64,000 nucleotides of DNA from Deinococcus radiotolerans (GTDB lineage Bacteria; Deinococcota; Deinococci; Deinococcales; Deinococcaceae): positions 992,001 through 1,056,000 of the forward strand of contig NZ_BMPE01000001.1 of assembly GCF_014647435.1 (NCBI RefSeq). Direction: 5' to 3'. The position numbers and the translations under genes were made by a program. The notes under the pieces are model-generated. The model had not been told where the DNA came from. It made no database searches and saw nothing but the letters and a program-made list of their open reading frames with translations. Below are positions 1-11,058 of this stretch, one piece after another. Position 1 is the stretch's first letter. Each line of letters starts with the position of its first letter.

Positions 1-103
1 GAGCCCCGCGCCTCTCAAGGATGAGCAGGCGGATCCGGCGGCGGTGAAGGCCGCCAAGGGCGTGACGGGCACCACGCAGTCCGTGCCTCTGGCTGCACCC
101 TGA
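1..103 (+). CDS. 3' end of an unidentified gene (partial)
   Basis: An open frame enters at the window edge (first full codon at base 2) and stops with TGA at 101-103. The 33 visible residues are Ala/Pro/Lys rich, end in VPLAAP, and carry no motif I recognise. A strong hairpin follows 17 nt later, which supports this as the true end of a transcription unit. Function cannot be assigned from this fragment; it looks like a low-complexity C-terminal tail. Confidence 0.5.
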   Translation, partial: SPAPLKDEQADPAAVKAAKGVTGTTQSVPLAAP

Positions 104-120
104 ACCTGAACTGAGACGCG

Positions 121-150
121 CCGGGCCAACACGTGTTGGCCCGGTTTCGT
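121..150 (+). terminator. Intrinsic terminator
   Basis: Perfect 24-nt palindrome with half-site ccgggccaacac (121-132) and its complement (133-144), followed by tttcgt. It closes the transcript of the gene ending at 103. Confidence 0.7.
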
Positions 151-282
151 TGTGCCGCTGTGCGGCGCCGCCTGACCACCGTGCCGCGGGGTGGGGTCGG
201 CTCGCCCTGCGCACGCCTGTTCAGGGCGGGCTCACCGCACCGTCATGCAGGCAGCGGGCGTGCGCGGCATGATGTCGGGCAT

Positions 283-666
283 ATGAGGCTGCGCCGCGCT
301 CCCCTGCTGACCCTGCTGCTCACCCTGGGCCTGTCGACCGCCGAGGCGCGCGTGCGTCTGGGTGAGGCGCTGCCTCAGCATCCGTGGCGGGACGCGCCGC
401 AGGAGGTGGTGGTGGTGTACAGCCACGACTGCGGGGACCTGGGGGACTTGTGGCAGGCCGTGCTGGCCGCGGGCCTGCCGGTGCGGGCCGTGAATGCCGA
501 GGGGGTGCTGGCCCGCGCGCCGGTGGGCGTGCAGGCCTGGACGGGTGAGGCGGCGACCACGTTCGCGCGGCAGCTGCGGGTCGGGGCGTACCCGACGGTG
601 CTGCTGGTGCAGGAGGGCCGGATCATGAACGTCTGGGAGGGCACGTTCAGCGGCCGCCTGGAGTGA
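283..666 (+). CDS. Secreted thioredoxin-like protein with a single cysteine
   Basis: The protein has 127 residues. MRLRRAPLL followed by a hydrophobic run to about residue 20 (STAEA) is a signal peptide. The mature part reads like a thioredoxin fold: beta strand EVVVVYS, then HDC at 48-50, helix, and a later GAYPTVLLV that resembles the cis-proline strand. The usual CxxC is absent; only C50 is present (CGDL), so ordinary dithiol exchange is unlikely. It lies 53 nt before ccdA and the Ccm genes, which suggests a periplasmic role near thiol handling of apocytochromes. The ATG at 283 is chosen because it begins the signal peptide; the frame is open further upstream but not protein-like. Confidence 0.7.
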   Translation: MRLRRAPLLTLLLTLGLSTAEARVRLGEALPQHPWRDAPQEVVVVYSHDCGDLGDLWQAVLAAGLPVRAVNAEGVLARAPVGVQAWTGEAATTFARQLRVGAYPTVLLVQEGRIMNVWEGTFSGRLE

Positions 667-706
667 CGCGGCTGGGGGCGGGACAGGCGGCCTGAGTCCG
701 GGCCGC

Positions 707-712
707 TAGACT
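707..712 (+). promoter_or_regulatory. -10 box of ccdA
   Basis: TAGACT, 7 nt before the ATG at 720; predicts a leaderless transcript. Confidence 0.55.
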
Positions 713-719
713 ACTGGGC

Positions 720-1393
<674 letters not shown>

Positions 1394-1397
<4 letters not shown>

Positions 1398-2050
1398 CCG
1401 ATCCGCACGCGGCGTTCGCGGTGCAGCTGCGGGACGTGTGGCTGCGGCTGGGCCGCGAGGTGATTCTGCGCGGCGTGACACTGGACCTCCCGGCGGGGCA
1501 GGGCGTGACGCTGCTGGGCGAGAACGGGGCCGGGAAGACGACGCTGCTGCGCCTGCTGAGCGCCGGGCTGCGGCCCACGCGCGGTGAGGGGCGCGTCCTG
1601 GGATTTGACCTGCGAGACAGCCGGGCTGTGCGGGACGCCATTCACCTGATGCCGGTGGACGGCGGGCTGTACCCGGACCTGACCGGCGAGGAGAACCTGC
1701 GTTTCGCCCTGCGAATGCACCGTCAGGAGGGGGACGTGCCGGGGGTGCTGCGCCGCGTGGGCCTGGAGGCCGCGGCAGGGCGCCGCGCCCGCTTCCTGTC
1801 GGCGGGGATGCGTAAGCGGCTGGCCCTGGCGCGCGCGCACCTGCTGGCCCGGCCGGTCACGCTGGTAGATGAACCGTTCGCGAACCTCGATGATGCGGGG
1901 CGGGCGCTGGTGCAGGAGCTGCTGTCGGACCTGCGGGGGCGGGGGTGCTCGCTGCTGATCGCGGCGCATGAGCCGGCGCTGGCGCAGGCGGTCTCGCCCC
2001 GCACGTTGCGCCTCGCGGGCGGCCTGCTGCGCGAGGAGACGCCCGCGTGA
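1394..2050 (+). CDS. ccmA: Heme exporter ATP-binding protein CcmA
   Basis: An ABC ATPase of 218 residues with GTG start overlapping the ccdA stop. Walker A is GENGAGKTT at 42-50, the signature LSAGM at 135-139, Walker B TLVDE ending at E160, and a switch histidine follows in IAAHEP. CcmA pairs with CcmB; ATP hydrolysis by this complex releases holo-CcmE from CcmC/D in system I maturation. Small single-domain size and position directly before ccmB support CcmA over a generic exporter ATPase. Confidence 0.9.
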
Positions 2051-2769
2051 AGGACGCGCTGAGGCTGGCCCTGACGGTCGCCGCGAAGGACCTGCGCGTG
2101 GCGGGCCGCACGCGCGACACGCTGCTGGCCACGGCGTTCTTCGCAGGGATCGTGCTGCTGGTGCTGGGGTTCGCCCTCAGTGGCGGCGCGGTGTCCCGGG
2201 ACGCGAAATTCACCGCGCCGCTGGCCGCTGGGGCCATCTGGACGGCGCTGGCTCTGGCGGCGGCTGTGGGGGCGCAGCGGGCCTTCGCGCAGGAGCAGGA
2301 GGCGGGCGCGCTGGAGCAGCTCCTCGCGTATCCGGGGCCGCACGGGGCGCTGTACCTGGGGAAGCTGCTGGGCGTGCTGCCTCCCCTGCTGCTGGTCGCG
2401 GCGCTGACCGTTCCTACGGGGCTGGCCCTGTTCGGCGCGGCCGAGGCGGTCTCCCCGTCGGGTGAGGCCCTGTCCCTGCCGTGGGCGGCGCTGGCCCTGA
2501 CGACCGCGCTGGGCGTGCTGGGCTTCGCGGCGGGCACGACCTTCTACGGCAGTATCACCGTGAACCTCCGCGCGCGGGAGGCGCTGCTGCCCGCGCTGGC
2601 CTTCCCGATCCTGGTGCCCGCGGTGATCGCCACCGTGCAGGCCACCCGCCTGCTGCTGGAGGCGGGCTGGAGCGCCGAGGTCGCCACATGGCTGACGTTC
2701 CTGACGGCCTTCGATCTAGGAACGGTGATTCTGGCCACGCTGCTGTTCCCTGCCGCCGTTGAGGGCTGA
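2047..2769 (+). CDS. ccmB: Heme exporter membrane protein CcmB
   Basis: A 240-residue membrane protein with about six hydrophobic segments, of normal CcmB length. The characteristic early stretch of CcmB is seen: acidic helix FAQEQEAGALEQLL followed by LYLGKLLGVLPPLLL. It overlaps ccmA by 4 nt. It forms the membrane part of the CcmAB ATPase. The transcription unit seems to end here, because the next two genes lie on the other strand; no clear hairpin is seen in the 53-nt gap. Confidence 0.9.
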   Translation: MKDALRLALTVAAKDLRVAGRTRDTLLATAFFAGIVLLVLGFALSGGAVSRDAKFTAPLAAGAIWTALALAAAVGAQRAFAQEQEAGALEQLLAYPGPHGALYLGKLLGVLPPLLLVAALTVPTGLALFGAAEAVSPSGEALSLPWAALALTTALGVLGFAAGTTFYGSITVNLRAREALLPALAFPILVPAVIATVQATRLLLEAGWSAEVATWLTFLTAFDLGTVILATLLFPAAVEG

Positions 2770-2822
2770 ACCCGCTGACGGCGCCCGGGCCCTCCCCGCA
2801 CCCGTCCCTGACGTCACGGTGG

Positions 2823-3524
2823 TCAGTGATACGCGTCTGGCAGCTGTTTCAGGGTGGCCCACTGCGACTGATCGTGCCCGAAGATGACCAGCGTGGCCTG
2901 CTCCCGCTCAGCGAGATCGAGCAGTTTGAGGGTGCTTGCCCGGCTCCGTTCCCCGTCGGGCGCGCTGCCCTCTGGCGGATCGGTCGAGAAGCCGCCGCCG
3001 AAGGGCACGGCGTCCACGGTCAGCAACACCGGTCCGGTCTGCGGGAGGCGCACGAGGACCGACTGGTGGCCGGGCACGTGGCCGCTCGTCTCGATCAGGT
3101 CCACGCCGGGCACCAGGGTGGTGTCGCCGTCCACGAGGTGCAGCCGGTCGGCCGGCTGGTCCCACTGGGCACGCAGAGGCGCGAACCGCGGGTTGGTCGC
3201 GGCGTCCTGGTGATGGGCGCGCTGCACCACGAACCGGGCGCGGGGGAACGTGGCGTGCCGCCCGGCGTGGTCGATGTCGTAGTGCGTGGAGATCACGGTG
3301 TCGATGTCGTCCGGGGTCAGCCCGATCCGCGCGAGGTGCTGCGTGACGTCCTCACCGTTCTGGAAGTCGGACGCCTCCTCCGGAAGGTGCTCGGGTAGCC
3401 CCGTGTCGATGAGGATGTTGCGGCCGTCCGTGGTCTGCACGAGGTAGCACACGATGGGAATCCGGTATTCCGGCATGCTGCCGACCTGCATGAGGAACAG
3501 GGTCTTCACGGTGGTCTGGTTCAT
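2823..3524 (-). CDS. Metallo-beta-lactamase fold hydrolase (N-acyl homoserine lactonase-like)
   Basis: The protein has 233 residues and no signal peptide. The metal-binding motif is THYDIDHAGRH: H81, D83, D85, H86, followed by H149 (SGHVPGH), D171 (LTVDAVP) and H217 (IFGHD). This is the ligand set of AHL-lactonase-type enzymes, except that D83 stands where the usual HxHxDH has its second histidine, which may change metal-site preference. The N-terminus (PIVCYLVQTTDGRNILIDTG) fits the same family. A good Shine-Dalgarno (ggagg, 5 nt before ATG) supports the start. It lies on the opposite strand inside the Ccm cluster and probably has nothing to do with heme. Substrate unknown; lactone or another ester. 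Confidence 0.75.
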   Translation of the reverse strand: MNQTTVKTLFLMQVGSMPEYRIPIVCYLVQTTDGRNILIDTGLPEHLPEEASDFQNGEDVTQHLARIGLTPDDIDTVISTHYDIDHAGRHATFPRARFVVQRAHHQDAATNPRFAPLRAQWDQPADRLHLVDGDTTLVPGVDLIETSGHVPGHQSVLVRLPQTGPVLLTVDAVPFGGGFSTDPPEGSAPDGERSRASTLKLLDLAEREQATLVIFGHDQSQWATLKQLPDAYH

Positions 3525-3595
3525 GTGATCCTCCGGAGCTCAGTCGGGCGGCCCGGCCTACTCAGGCTGGCCGCCGGGGTGGTCGGGGCCGCGGT

Positions 3596-4297
3596 TCAGG
3601 GGGTGGTGAGGAGCGCGGCCTGCCCGTCGTGGTCGCCGGTGGTCTCCTGCGGGGTGTCGAGCCGGTTGCCGAGGTTCACGTTCGCGGCGCGGGTGTACAC
3701 GCCGGTGGCGGCGAGGCGCGCGGCGAGGTCCTCGCGGGTGACGGTGAAGCTGTTGTAGGTGTGCCCGGGTCGGGGCAGCCAGCGCATGTCCTCGCGGCTG
3801 ACGGCGGCGCTGAACAGGAAGCCGCCCTGAATGGGGGCCGGGCCGAACACGCGGCCGTGGTGGTTGCTGACGTACCAGGGGCCGTCACTGAACGCGAGGC
3901 CCTTCCCGGTGGGCGGCAGCTGCGGGTACAGGCGCTCGCCGAGCAGGCCGCTGTAGCCGTCGCTGTGCATGGTCTTCGGGCCGTACCCGGCGGCGGTCAT
4001 GGCGGCGGTCAGGCGGGCGGTGGCGGCCTCAGGGGTGGCGGAGGTGCGGTCCAGGATCAGCAGGTTGATGGGTTCGCGCAGCGTGCGCCCACCGATCCGT
4101 TCGCCCAGCCACGTGGCGGGCTCCAGGGTTTTGGTGATCATCCAGCGGCCCACCGGGCCTAGGTCCGGCACGGCGGTCACGTCGGTGGGACCGGCGCGGT
4201 ACGTGGCCGGGTCGGGCAGGGGCCTGGTCTGGGTGGGGGCGCAGGCGGGCAGCAGGGCGCTCAGCGCGAGGAGCGCGGCGGGCAGGATTCGCGTCAT
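3596..4297 (-). CDS. Conserved lipoprotein of unknown function
   Basis: The protein has 233 residues and starts with MTRILPAALLALSALLPAC, a lipoprotein signal peptide with C19 as the likely lipidated residue. The mature protein is soluble; a core with SDGYSGLLGERLYP and FSDGPWYVSNHHGRVFGP looks like a well-folded domain that I cannot name. It sits between ccmB and ccmC on the opposite strand, 71 nt from the neighbouring hydrolase gene. A TATGCT box lies 10 nt before the ATG, which suggests a very short or no leader. The frame continues upstream, but the signal peptide fixes the start. Confidence 0.65.
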   Translation of the reverse strand: MTRILPAALLALSALLPACAPTQTRPLPDPATYRAGPTDVTAVPDLGPVGRWMITKTLEPATWLGERIGGRTLREPINLLILDRTSATPEAATARLTAAMTAAGYGPKTMHSDGYSGLLGERLYPQLPPTGKGLAFSDGPWYVSNHHGRVFGPAPIQGGFLFSAAVSREDMRWLPRPGHTYNSFTVTREDLAARLAATGVYTRAANVNLGNRLDTPQETTGDHDGQAALLTTP

Positions 4298-4307
4298 GTG
4301 TGGGCTG

Positions 4308-4313
4308 AGCATA
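4308..4313 (-). promoter_or_regulatory. -10 box of the lipoprotein gene
   Basis: TATGCT on the minus strand, 10 nt before the ATG at 4297. Confidence 0.4.
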
Positions 4314-4440
4314 CCGCCTGCGGGGACACTCGCACTTGCTGGCCGCGGCGGCCAGGCGCGATCTTGCGGGCCTGAACGGACCACGGCGCGGCGGGCCTCA
4401 CGGTTGCCCGCATGGCCTTGAGGGCACAATAGGGAGCGAT

Positions 4441-5151
4441 ATGAAAAGAGACGTCACGACGACCGTGCTGGGCGCGGCGACCCTCCTGAGTCTGGTGGTC
4501 GCGCTGGGGCTGGGGCTGAGCGCACCCCTGGACGTGAACCAGGGGTCGCTGGTGCGCCTGATGTTCGTGCATGTGCCCGCCGCGTGGCTGAGTTACCTGG
4601 CGTACATCGGCACGGGCGTGTTCGGACTGCTGTACCTGATCCAGCGCCGCCGCCACTGGGACCGGCTGGCGATGGCCAGCGGGGAGATCGGGCTGCTGTT
4701 CACGGTGGCGACCATCGTGGGCGGGATGCTCTGGGCGAAACCCACCTGGGGCACGTACTGGGTGTGGGACGCCCGGCTGACGACCACCGCGCTGAGCCTG
4801 GTGGTGTACGGCGGGTACCTGCTGATCCGCTCACTCATTGACGATCCGGAGCGCCGCGCGCGCGTGTCGGCGGTCGTGGGCATCGTGGGGACGCTGTACG
4901 TACCCGTGAACTACATGGCCGTGGAGTGGTGGCGGGGCGTGCACCAGACACAGACACTGAAGCTGCTGGGCAAGGTGCAGTTCGGTGCGGCGCCCGTGTA
5001 CGGCTGGGTGCTGCTGATCGCCACGCTGGCGTTCACGCTGCTGTACTTCTATCTGCTGCGCGTGCGGGCCATCCTGGCCGCGCGTGAAGAAGCCCGCGAG
5101 GAGCGGGACCTGACGGGCGCGGCTGCGCCTGCGGAGGTGGCCCGTGGATAA
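4441..5151 (+). CDS. ccmC: Heme handling protein CcmC
   Basis: The protein has 236 residues and six membrane segments. The tryptophan-rich WWD motif lies at 103-112 (WGTYWVWDAR), flanked by two conserved histidines, H44 (FVHVP) and H168 (GVHQT), which bind heme at the outer face. CcmC with CcmD loads heme onto the histidine of CcmE. A gggag Shine-Dalgarno 4 nt before the ATG at 4441 supports this start over open upstream codons. It begins the second Ccm transcription unit, and its stop overlaps ccmD by 8 nt. Confidence 0.93.
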   Translation: MKRDVTTTVLGAATLLSLVVALGLGLSAPLDVNQGSLVRLMFVHVPAAWLSYLAYIGTGVFGLLYLIQRRRHWDRLAMASGEIGLLFTVATIVGGMLWAKPTWGTYWVWDARLTTTALSLVVYGGYLLIRSLIDDPERRARVSAVVGIVGTLYVPVNYMAVEWWRGVHQTQTLKLLGKVQFGAAPVYGWVLLIATLAFTLLYFYLLRVRAILAAREEAREERDLTGAAAPAEVARG

Positions 5152-5275
5152 GTTCTTCTGGTACGTGTTGGGCACGTACGTGGCGACGTTCGGGGTGCTG
5201 GTCGGGTACCTCGCGTGGATGTGGCAACGCGCCCGCGGCGTGCAGGGTGAGGACGTCCGGGAGGCCCCGCGTTGA
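5144..5275 (+). CDS. ccmD: CcmD-like small membrane protein
   Basis: A 43-residue frame with GTG start lies exactly between ccmC and ccmE and overlaps both (8 nt and 4 nt). It begins MDKFFWYVLGTYVATFG, with one membrane helix (about residues 5-27), then a basic WQRARG and an acidic tail. Position, size and topology match CcmD, which stabilises the CcmC-CcmE complex and helps release holo-CcmE. Sequence conservation in this family is weak, so the name rests mainly on context. Confidence 0.8.
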   Translation: MDKFFWYVLGTYVATFGVLVGYLAWMWQRARGVQGEDVREAPR

Positions 5276-5742
5276 GTGCGCCCACCCCCGATCTCACGCC
5301 GCTGCCGCAGGCGCGGCGGCGCAGGCGCAGTCCGCTGCCGGTGGTGCTGGGCGTGGCGGCCCTAGTGGGCCTGACGGCGACCATCGCGTTCGGGAACCTG
5401 AACCGGTCCCTGGAGTACTTCGTGACGCCCAGCGAGTACGCGCAGCAGGAAGCGCAGCTTCAGGGCCGCCCGGTGCGGATCGGCGGGCTGGTGAAGGCCG
5501 CGAAGTACGACCCGCAGACGCTGGACCTGCGCTTCACGGTCACCGACGGCAGCGCGAGCTTCCCGGTGCAGTACCACGGGGCGGTCACGGACCTCTTCAA
5601 GGAGAACCAGGGGGTCGTGGTGCGCGGCGAGTTCCAGGGCGAGACGTTCCACGCGACGGCCCTCGTGGTGAAGCACAGCGAGGAATACAACGTCCCGAAG
5701 ACGCAGGCCGAGCTGAAGGACATGATCAAGTCGGCCAACTGA
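5272..5742 (+). CDS. ccmE: Heme chaperone CcmE
   Basis: The protein has 156 residues: a basic N-terminus, one membrane anchor (about 22-42), then a periplasmic OB-fold. The heme motif is near the end: H135 and Y139 in [10 protein letters not shown], the HxxxY of CcmE whose histidine takes heme covalently. The start is TTG at 5272, overlapping the TGA of ccmD; no better start exists in the frame. It receives heme from CcmC/D and delivers it to CcmF/H. Confidence 0.92.
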   Translation: MSAPTPDLTPLPQARRRRRSPLPVVLGVAALVGLTATIAFGNLNRSLEYFVTPSEYAQQEAQLQGRPVRIGGLVKAAKYDPQTLDLRFTVTDGSASFPVQYHGAVTDLFKENQGVVVRGEFQGETFHATALVVKHSEEYNVPKTQAELKDMIKSAN

Positions 5743-5779
5743 GGCCGAGGCTGGACGGCGCGCAAGCCGCGCCGCGGGA

Positions 5780-7762
<1,983 letters not shown>

Positions 7763-7801
7763 TTCCCTCCCCTTCCCTGCCTGACCTCACGGAGCACTGT
7801 G

Positions 7802-8395
7802 ATGACCGAATCCACCACCCCCTCAGCCCCGAATCCCCCCGCACCCAAGAGCCCCGCGCCGCTGTGGCGCCGCCTGCTGCCCCCGGCCATCGCGTTCGCG
7901 CTGGTGGCCGTGCTGGCGGTCGCGCTGCGCACCCCGGCCAGCAACAACGAGACCGGCGGCCCCCTAATCGGCAAGCCCGCCCCGGCCTTCACCCTGAAGA
8001 CCCTGGACGGCCCCGAACTGTCCCTGGCGAGCCTGAAGGGCCGCCCCGTCGTCGTGAACTTCTGGGCGTCGTGGTGCGGACCCTGCCGGGAGGAGGCGCC
8101 GATGTTCCGTGAGCTGAGCGACCGGCAGGGCGGCGCGGACGGATTGGCGGTCGTGGGCATTCTGTTCCAGGAGACGAACGAGGACAACGCGCGCAAGTTC
8201 ATCCAGGAGTACGCACTGGCGTACCCGAACCTGCAAGACCCAGGGATCAACACCGGCGTGAACTACGGCGTGTCCGGCGTGCCCGAGACGGTGTTCATCG
8301 ACAAGGACGGCGTGGTGCAGCACATGGACCGCGGCGGGCTGACCCGCGAGCGCCTGAACGTGGGCCTTCAGAAGATCGGTGTGCCCGGGATATGA
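7802..8395 (+). CDS. ccmG: Membrane-anchored thioredoxin CcmG/DsbE (TlpA family)
   Basis: The protein has 197 residues: a Pro-rich N-terminus, one membrane anchor (about 20-40), then a thioredoxin domain with active site WASWCGPC (C92-C95 counted from the ATG at 7802) and cis-proline strand [10 protein letters not shown]. It reduces the CxxCH thiols of apocytochromes and is itself reduced by CcdA. A GTG directly before the ATG could also serve as start. The stop overlaps ccmH by 4 nt. Confidence 0.9.
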   Translation: MTESTTPSAPNPPAPKSPAPLWRRLLPPAIAFALVAVLAVALRTPASNNETGGPLIGKPAPAFTLKTLDGPELSLASLKGRPVVVNFWASWCGPCREEAPMFRELSDRQGGADGLAVVGILFQETNEDNARKFIQEYALAYPNLQDPGINTGVNYGVSGVPETVFIDKDGVVQHMDRGGLTRERLNVGLQKIGVPGI

Positions 8396-8886
8396 GGCGG
8401 GAGCTGCTGCTGGCGGCCGCGCTGCTGGGGGGTGCGCTGGCTGCCGCGCCGACCCCCGCGACGGGCGCCCCGGTCCTGACCCCGGCGCAGGAGGCGCGGG
8501 CGCTGGCCATCGAGAAGAACCTGCGCTGCCCGCTGTGCGACACCGGCGAGTCCATCGCGGATTCGCGCAGCGCCATTTCCGGCAAGATGCGCGAGTCGGT
8601 GCGGGAGCAGGTCGCGGCGGGCCGGGGCGACACGGACATCTACGTGTACTTCTCGCAGCGCTACGGGAATTTTGTGCTGCTGGACCCGCCCAAGTCGGGC
8701 CGGAACTTGCTGCTGTGGGGCGCGCCCCTGGCGGCGCTGGCGGTGGGCGGCGGGATGCTGTGGGCGTTCCTGCGCCGCAGCCGCCCGGCCAAGGCCCTGC
8801 CGGACGAGCCCCTGAACGATGCGGGCGGGTTTGATCCGTACCTCGCGCAGGTGCAGCGTGACACCCGCAAGGGCGGTGAGGCGTGA
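8392..8886 (+). CDS. ccmH: Cytochrome c maturation thiol protein CcmH
   Basis: The protein has 164 residues with a signal peptide ([19 protein letters not shown]), the LRCxxC motif as LRCPLC (C46, C49), the following SIADS, and a C-terminal membrane helix (about 104-126) with a short tail. This is the short CcmH/CycL form, which forms a mixed disulfide with apocytochrome before heme ligation by CcmF. ATG at 8392 overlaps the ccmG stop; the GTG of the next gene overlaps its own stop. Confidence 0.93.
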   Translation: MRRELLLAAALLGGALAAAPTPATGAPVLTPAQEARALAIEKNLRCPLCDTGESIADSRSAISGKMRESVREQVAAGRGDTDIYVYFSQRYGNFVLLDPPKSGRNLLLWGAPLAALAVGGGMLWAFLRRSRPAKALPDEPLNDAGGFDPYLAQVQRDTRKGGEA

Positions 8887-9926
8887 CCCTTCTGAGCGTG
8901 CTGCTGCTGACGCTGGTGGCGCTGGCCTGCGTGTGGCTGGTCACGGAACCGCTGCGCGCCCGCACGCCGGACGACCCGGACGCCGCGCAGCGGGCGCAGC
9001 TGAGCGCCGAGCGAGACCGGCTGTATGCGGACCTGGCTGCCCTGACGGACGAGGCGCGCCGCCCGGACCTGGAGCGGCGCGCGGCGCTGACCCTGCGCGG
9101 CCTGGACGCCCTGCCGCCCGCCCCGCAGGCCCGACGGGGCACACGGACGCTGGCGCTGGGGCTGCTGGGCGGCGCGGCCCTGCTGACCGCGGTGGGCGCG
9201 GTGACGTTCGTGCCCCGCTGGCAGCTGGCCAGCCTGAACGCCAGCGAGGCCGCGAACGTGCAGGCCGTCCTGCGCCTCCCGGCGCTGAAGGCGCAGGCGC
9301 AGCGCAGCGGCACGAAAGAAGCCTACCTGGCGTGGGGGAAAGCGGCGTTCGATTCGAACACCTTCGATCAGGCGGTCACGGCGTACGGGAACGCGCTGAA
9401 ACTCGATCCGCGCCAGCCGGAGGCGCTGCGCCGCCTGGGCATTCTGCTGCTCACGCGCGGCGAGCAGACCGGGCAGGCCATCAGCGCCGAGGAGGCGCAG
9501 CAGGCGGCGCTGCTGATCCGCACCGGGGCGCAGCTGGCCCCGAACGACCCGGAATCGCAGCTGCTGCTGGGCTTCGCGCTGGCCCGCTTCGGCGAGGACC
9601 GCGACGCCCTGAGCGCCCTGGAACGCTACCGAACGCTCGACCCGAAGGGCCGCGACGCGGACGACCTGATCACCGCGCTGCGCGCCCGCCTGAACACCAG
9701 CGATCCGGGTCTGCGCGTGTACGCCGCGAGCTGCGCGTCCTGCCACGGGCCCAGTGGCGGCGGCGGCATCGGCCCTAGCCTGCGCGAGTCCACCCTCACG
9801 CGCGCGGCCCTCTCGGCGGTCATCACGCAGGGCAAGGGCGCCATGCCCGCCTACCCGAACCTGAAGCCGGAGGAACTCGCGGCCCTGCTGAACGTCCTGG
9901 AAGGCTGGCAGCGGGAGACGCAGTGA
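8883..9926 (+). CDS. CcmI-like TPR protein fused to a C-terminal cytochrome c domain
   Basis: The protein has 347 residues. The N-terminus is CcmI-like: a first membrane helix (1-20), a cytoplasmic stretch with the [15 protein letters not shown] pattern, a second helix (about 90-112), then periplasmic TPR repeats (about 115-265) such as [13 protein letters not shown]. CcmI holds apocytochrome c for the CcmF/H ligase. Unlike ordinary CcmI, residues about 277-345 form a class I cytochrome c: CxxCH at 284-288 (CASCH) and a candidate axial methionine in KGAMPAYP. The frame is unbroken and GTGA-coupled on both sides, so the fusion looks real. The cytochrome part could be a substrate tethered to its own assembly machine, or an electron carrier. 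Confidence 0.85.
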   Translation: MTLLSVLLLTLVALACVWLVTEPLRARTPDDPDAAQRAQLSAERDRLYADLAALTDEARRPDLERRAALTLRGLDALPPAPQARRGTRTLALGLLGGAALLTAVGAVTFVPRWQLASLNASEAANVQAVLRLPALKAQAQRSGTKEAYLAWGKAAFDSNTFDQAVTAYGNALKLDPRQPEALRRLGILLLTRGEQTGQAISAEEAQQAALLIRTGAQLAPNDPESQLLLGFALARFGEDRDALSALERYRTLDPKGRDADDLITALRARLNTSDPGLRVYAASCASCHGPSGGGGIGPSLRESTLTRAALSAVITQGKGAMPAYPNLKPEELAALLNVLEGWQRETQ

Positions 9927-10519
9927 CCGACCCGGCCCCGCCGCCCGTCAGGGCCCGCCGGGTGACTCGGCGCGCCCTGCTGGAACGTTGGTGGCTGCTG
10001 CCCGTTGCGGGTACCCTCGGCACGTTCGGGTACATGGGCTGGTACGCGTCCCGGGTGACGCTGGGCAAACGTGCGCCCGGCACGCCCGCCTTCCAGGACG
10101 CCCCGGCGCAGCGCGTCGCAGCCCTGGAGGACCTGCAGGCCACCTGGGCAGAGGTGACTTTCACGTACGCCGGGCGGCCCTGCACGCTGCTGCGCCTCCC
10201 CTCCCCCACGCCCGGGTCGCTGGGCGCGGAGGGCGGGTACCTGGCGGGGTTCTCGCGGGTGTGCACGCACCTGGGGTGCAGCGTGAACCTCGTGCGGGAC
10301 GCCGAGGTGCTGGCCTTCGCGTTCAATTACCGCGCGCCGGGCGGGCAGGATCACCCGCAGCTGGGCTGCCGCTGCCACTACTCGGTGTTCGATCCCCTGC
10401 GCGCCGGGGAGGCCGTGTTCGGTAAGGCGCTCGCGCCGCTGCCCCGCGTGCGCCTGGAAGTGCGCGGCCCTGAGGTCTGGGCGACGGGGATCGAACCGGC
10501 TCCCACGCCCAGCGGGTGA
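9923..10519 (+). CDS. Rieske iron-sulfur protein
   Basis: The protein has 198 residues: a basic N-terminal part with a twin-arginine-like RRALLERW before one membrane segment (about 23-42), then a Rieske domain. The [2Fe-2S] ligands are C114 and H116 (CTHLGC) and C149 and H152 (CRCH); C119 and C151 can form the stabilising disulfide. This is the pattern of the cytochrome bc-complex Rieske protein (QcrA/PetA). The GTG start overlaps the previous stop by 4 nt, so it is the last gene of the Ccm unit. No cytochrome b gene follows here; a partner must be encoded elsewhere. Confidence 0.88.
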   Translation: MTDPAPPPVRARRVTRRALLERWWLLPVAGTLGTFGYMGWYASRVTLGKRAPGTPAFQDAPAQRVAALEDLQATWAEVTFTYAGRPCTLLRLPSPTPGSLGAEGGYLAGFSRVCTHLGCSVNLVRDAEVLAFAFNYRAPGGQDHPQLGCRCHYSVFDPLRAGEAVFGKALAPLPRVRLEVRGPEVWATGIEPAPTPSG

Positions 10520-10529
10520 TGGAAGCAGG

Positions 10530-10535
10530 TACGCT
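10530..10535 (+). promoter_or_regulatory. -10 box of the acetyltransferase gene
   Basis: TACGCT, 7 nt before the ATG at 10543. Confidence 0.55.
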
Positions 10536-10542
10536 GCGCGGC

Positions 10543-11037
10543 ATGACCAGCCCGCTTCACTTCACGCAGGGGGACCTGCCTGCCGCCGCCGGGGTCGTGG
10601 GGGCCACCGCCCGTCATCAGGAGGCGCTAGGCCGCACCCTCTGGCCGCCCGCTAGCGTCACGCCGGAGCGGCTGGCACGGCACTACCCGGCGCCCACCTG
10701 GCACGTCGCGTGGCGCGCGGACGAGGCGGTCGGGGCGTTCAGCCTGCTCAGTTCGGACCCTCCCTTCTGGCCGGATGACCCGCCCGGCGAGGCGCTGTAC
10801 CTGCACAAGCTGGCCGTTCATCCGGCCGCGCAGGGGCAGGGCCTGGCCCACGCCCTGCTCTCGCATGCCGTGGAGGTCACGCGCTCCGCGGGGCGGCCGT
10901 GGCTGAAGCTAGACACCGCCGCCACCCGCTCGGCGCTGCAACGCTTGTACGAGACCTTCGGTTTTGAGCGGATGGGCGAACGGGACGTGTTCGACTTCCG
11001 CGTGGTGCTGTACCGGCTGCCCATCCCGCCCACGTGA
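10543..11037 (+). CDS. GNAT family N-acetyltransferase
   Basis: The protein has 164 residues. The GNAT core is visible: strand LYLHKLAVHP, the acetyl-CoA loop AAQGQGLAHALL (Q/RxxGxG/A type), and the C-terminal LYETFGFERMGE. The GNAT fold transfers acetyl from acetyl-CoA to an amine; the acceptor is not evident. The ATG at 10543 is preferred over an upstream ATG because of its -10 box at leaderless distance. It stands alone between the Ccm unit and the kinase gene. Confidence 0.8.
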   Translation: MTSPLHFTQGDLPAAAGVVGATARHQEALGRTLWPPASVTPERLARHYPAPTWHVAWRADEAVGAFSLLSSDPPFWPDDPPGEALYLHKLAVHPAAQGQGLAHALLSHAVEVTRSAGRPWLKLDTAATRSALQRLYETFGFERMGERDVFDFRVVLYRLPIPPT

Positions 11038-11058
11038 AGGTGAGGGGGCGCAACAGGG

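Noticed and set aside
232..426. Minus-strand frame with a run of histidines (MAVHHHH)
   Set aside because: The histidines are the antisense of valine codons in the thioredoxin-like gene; no other support.
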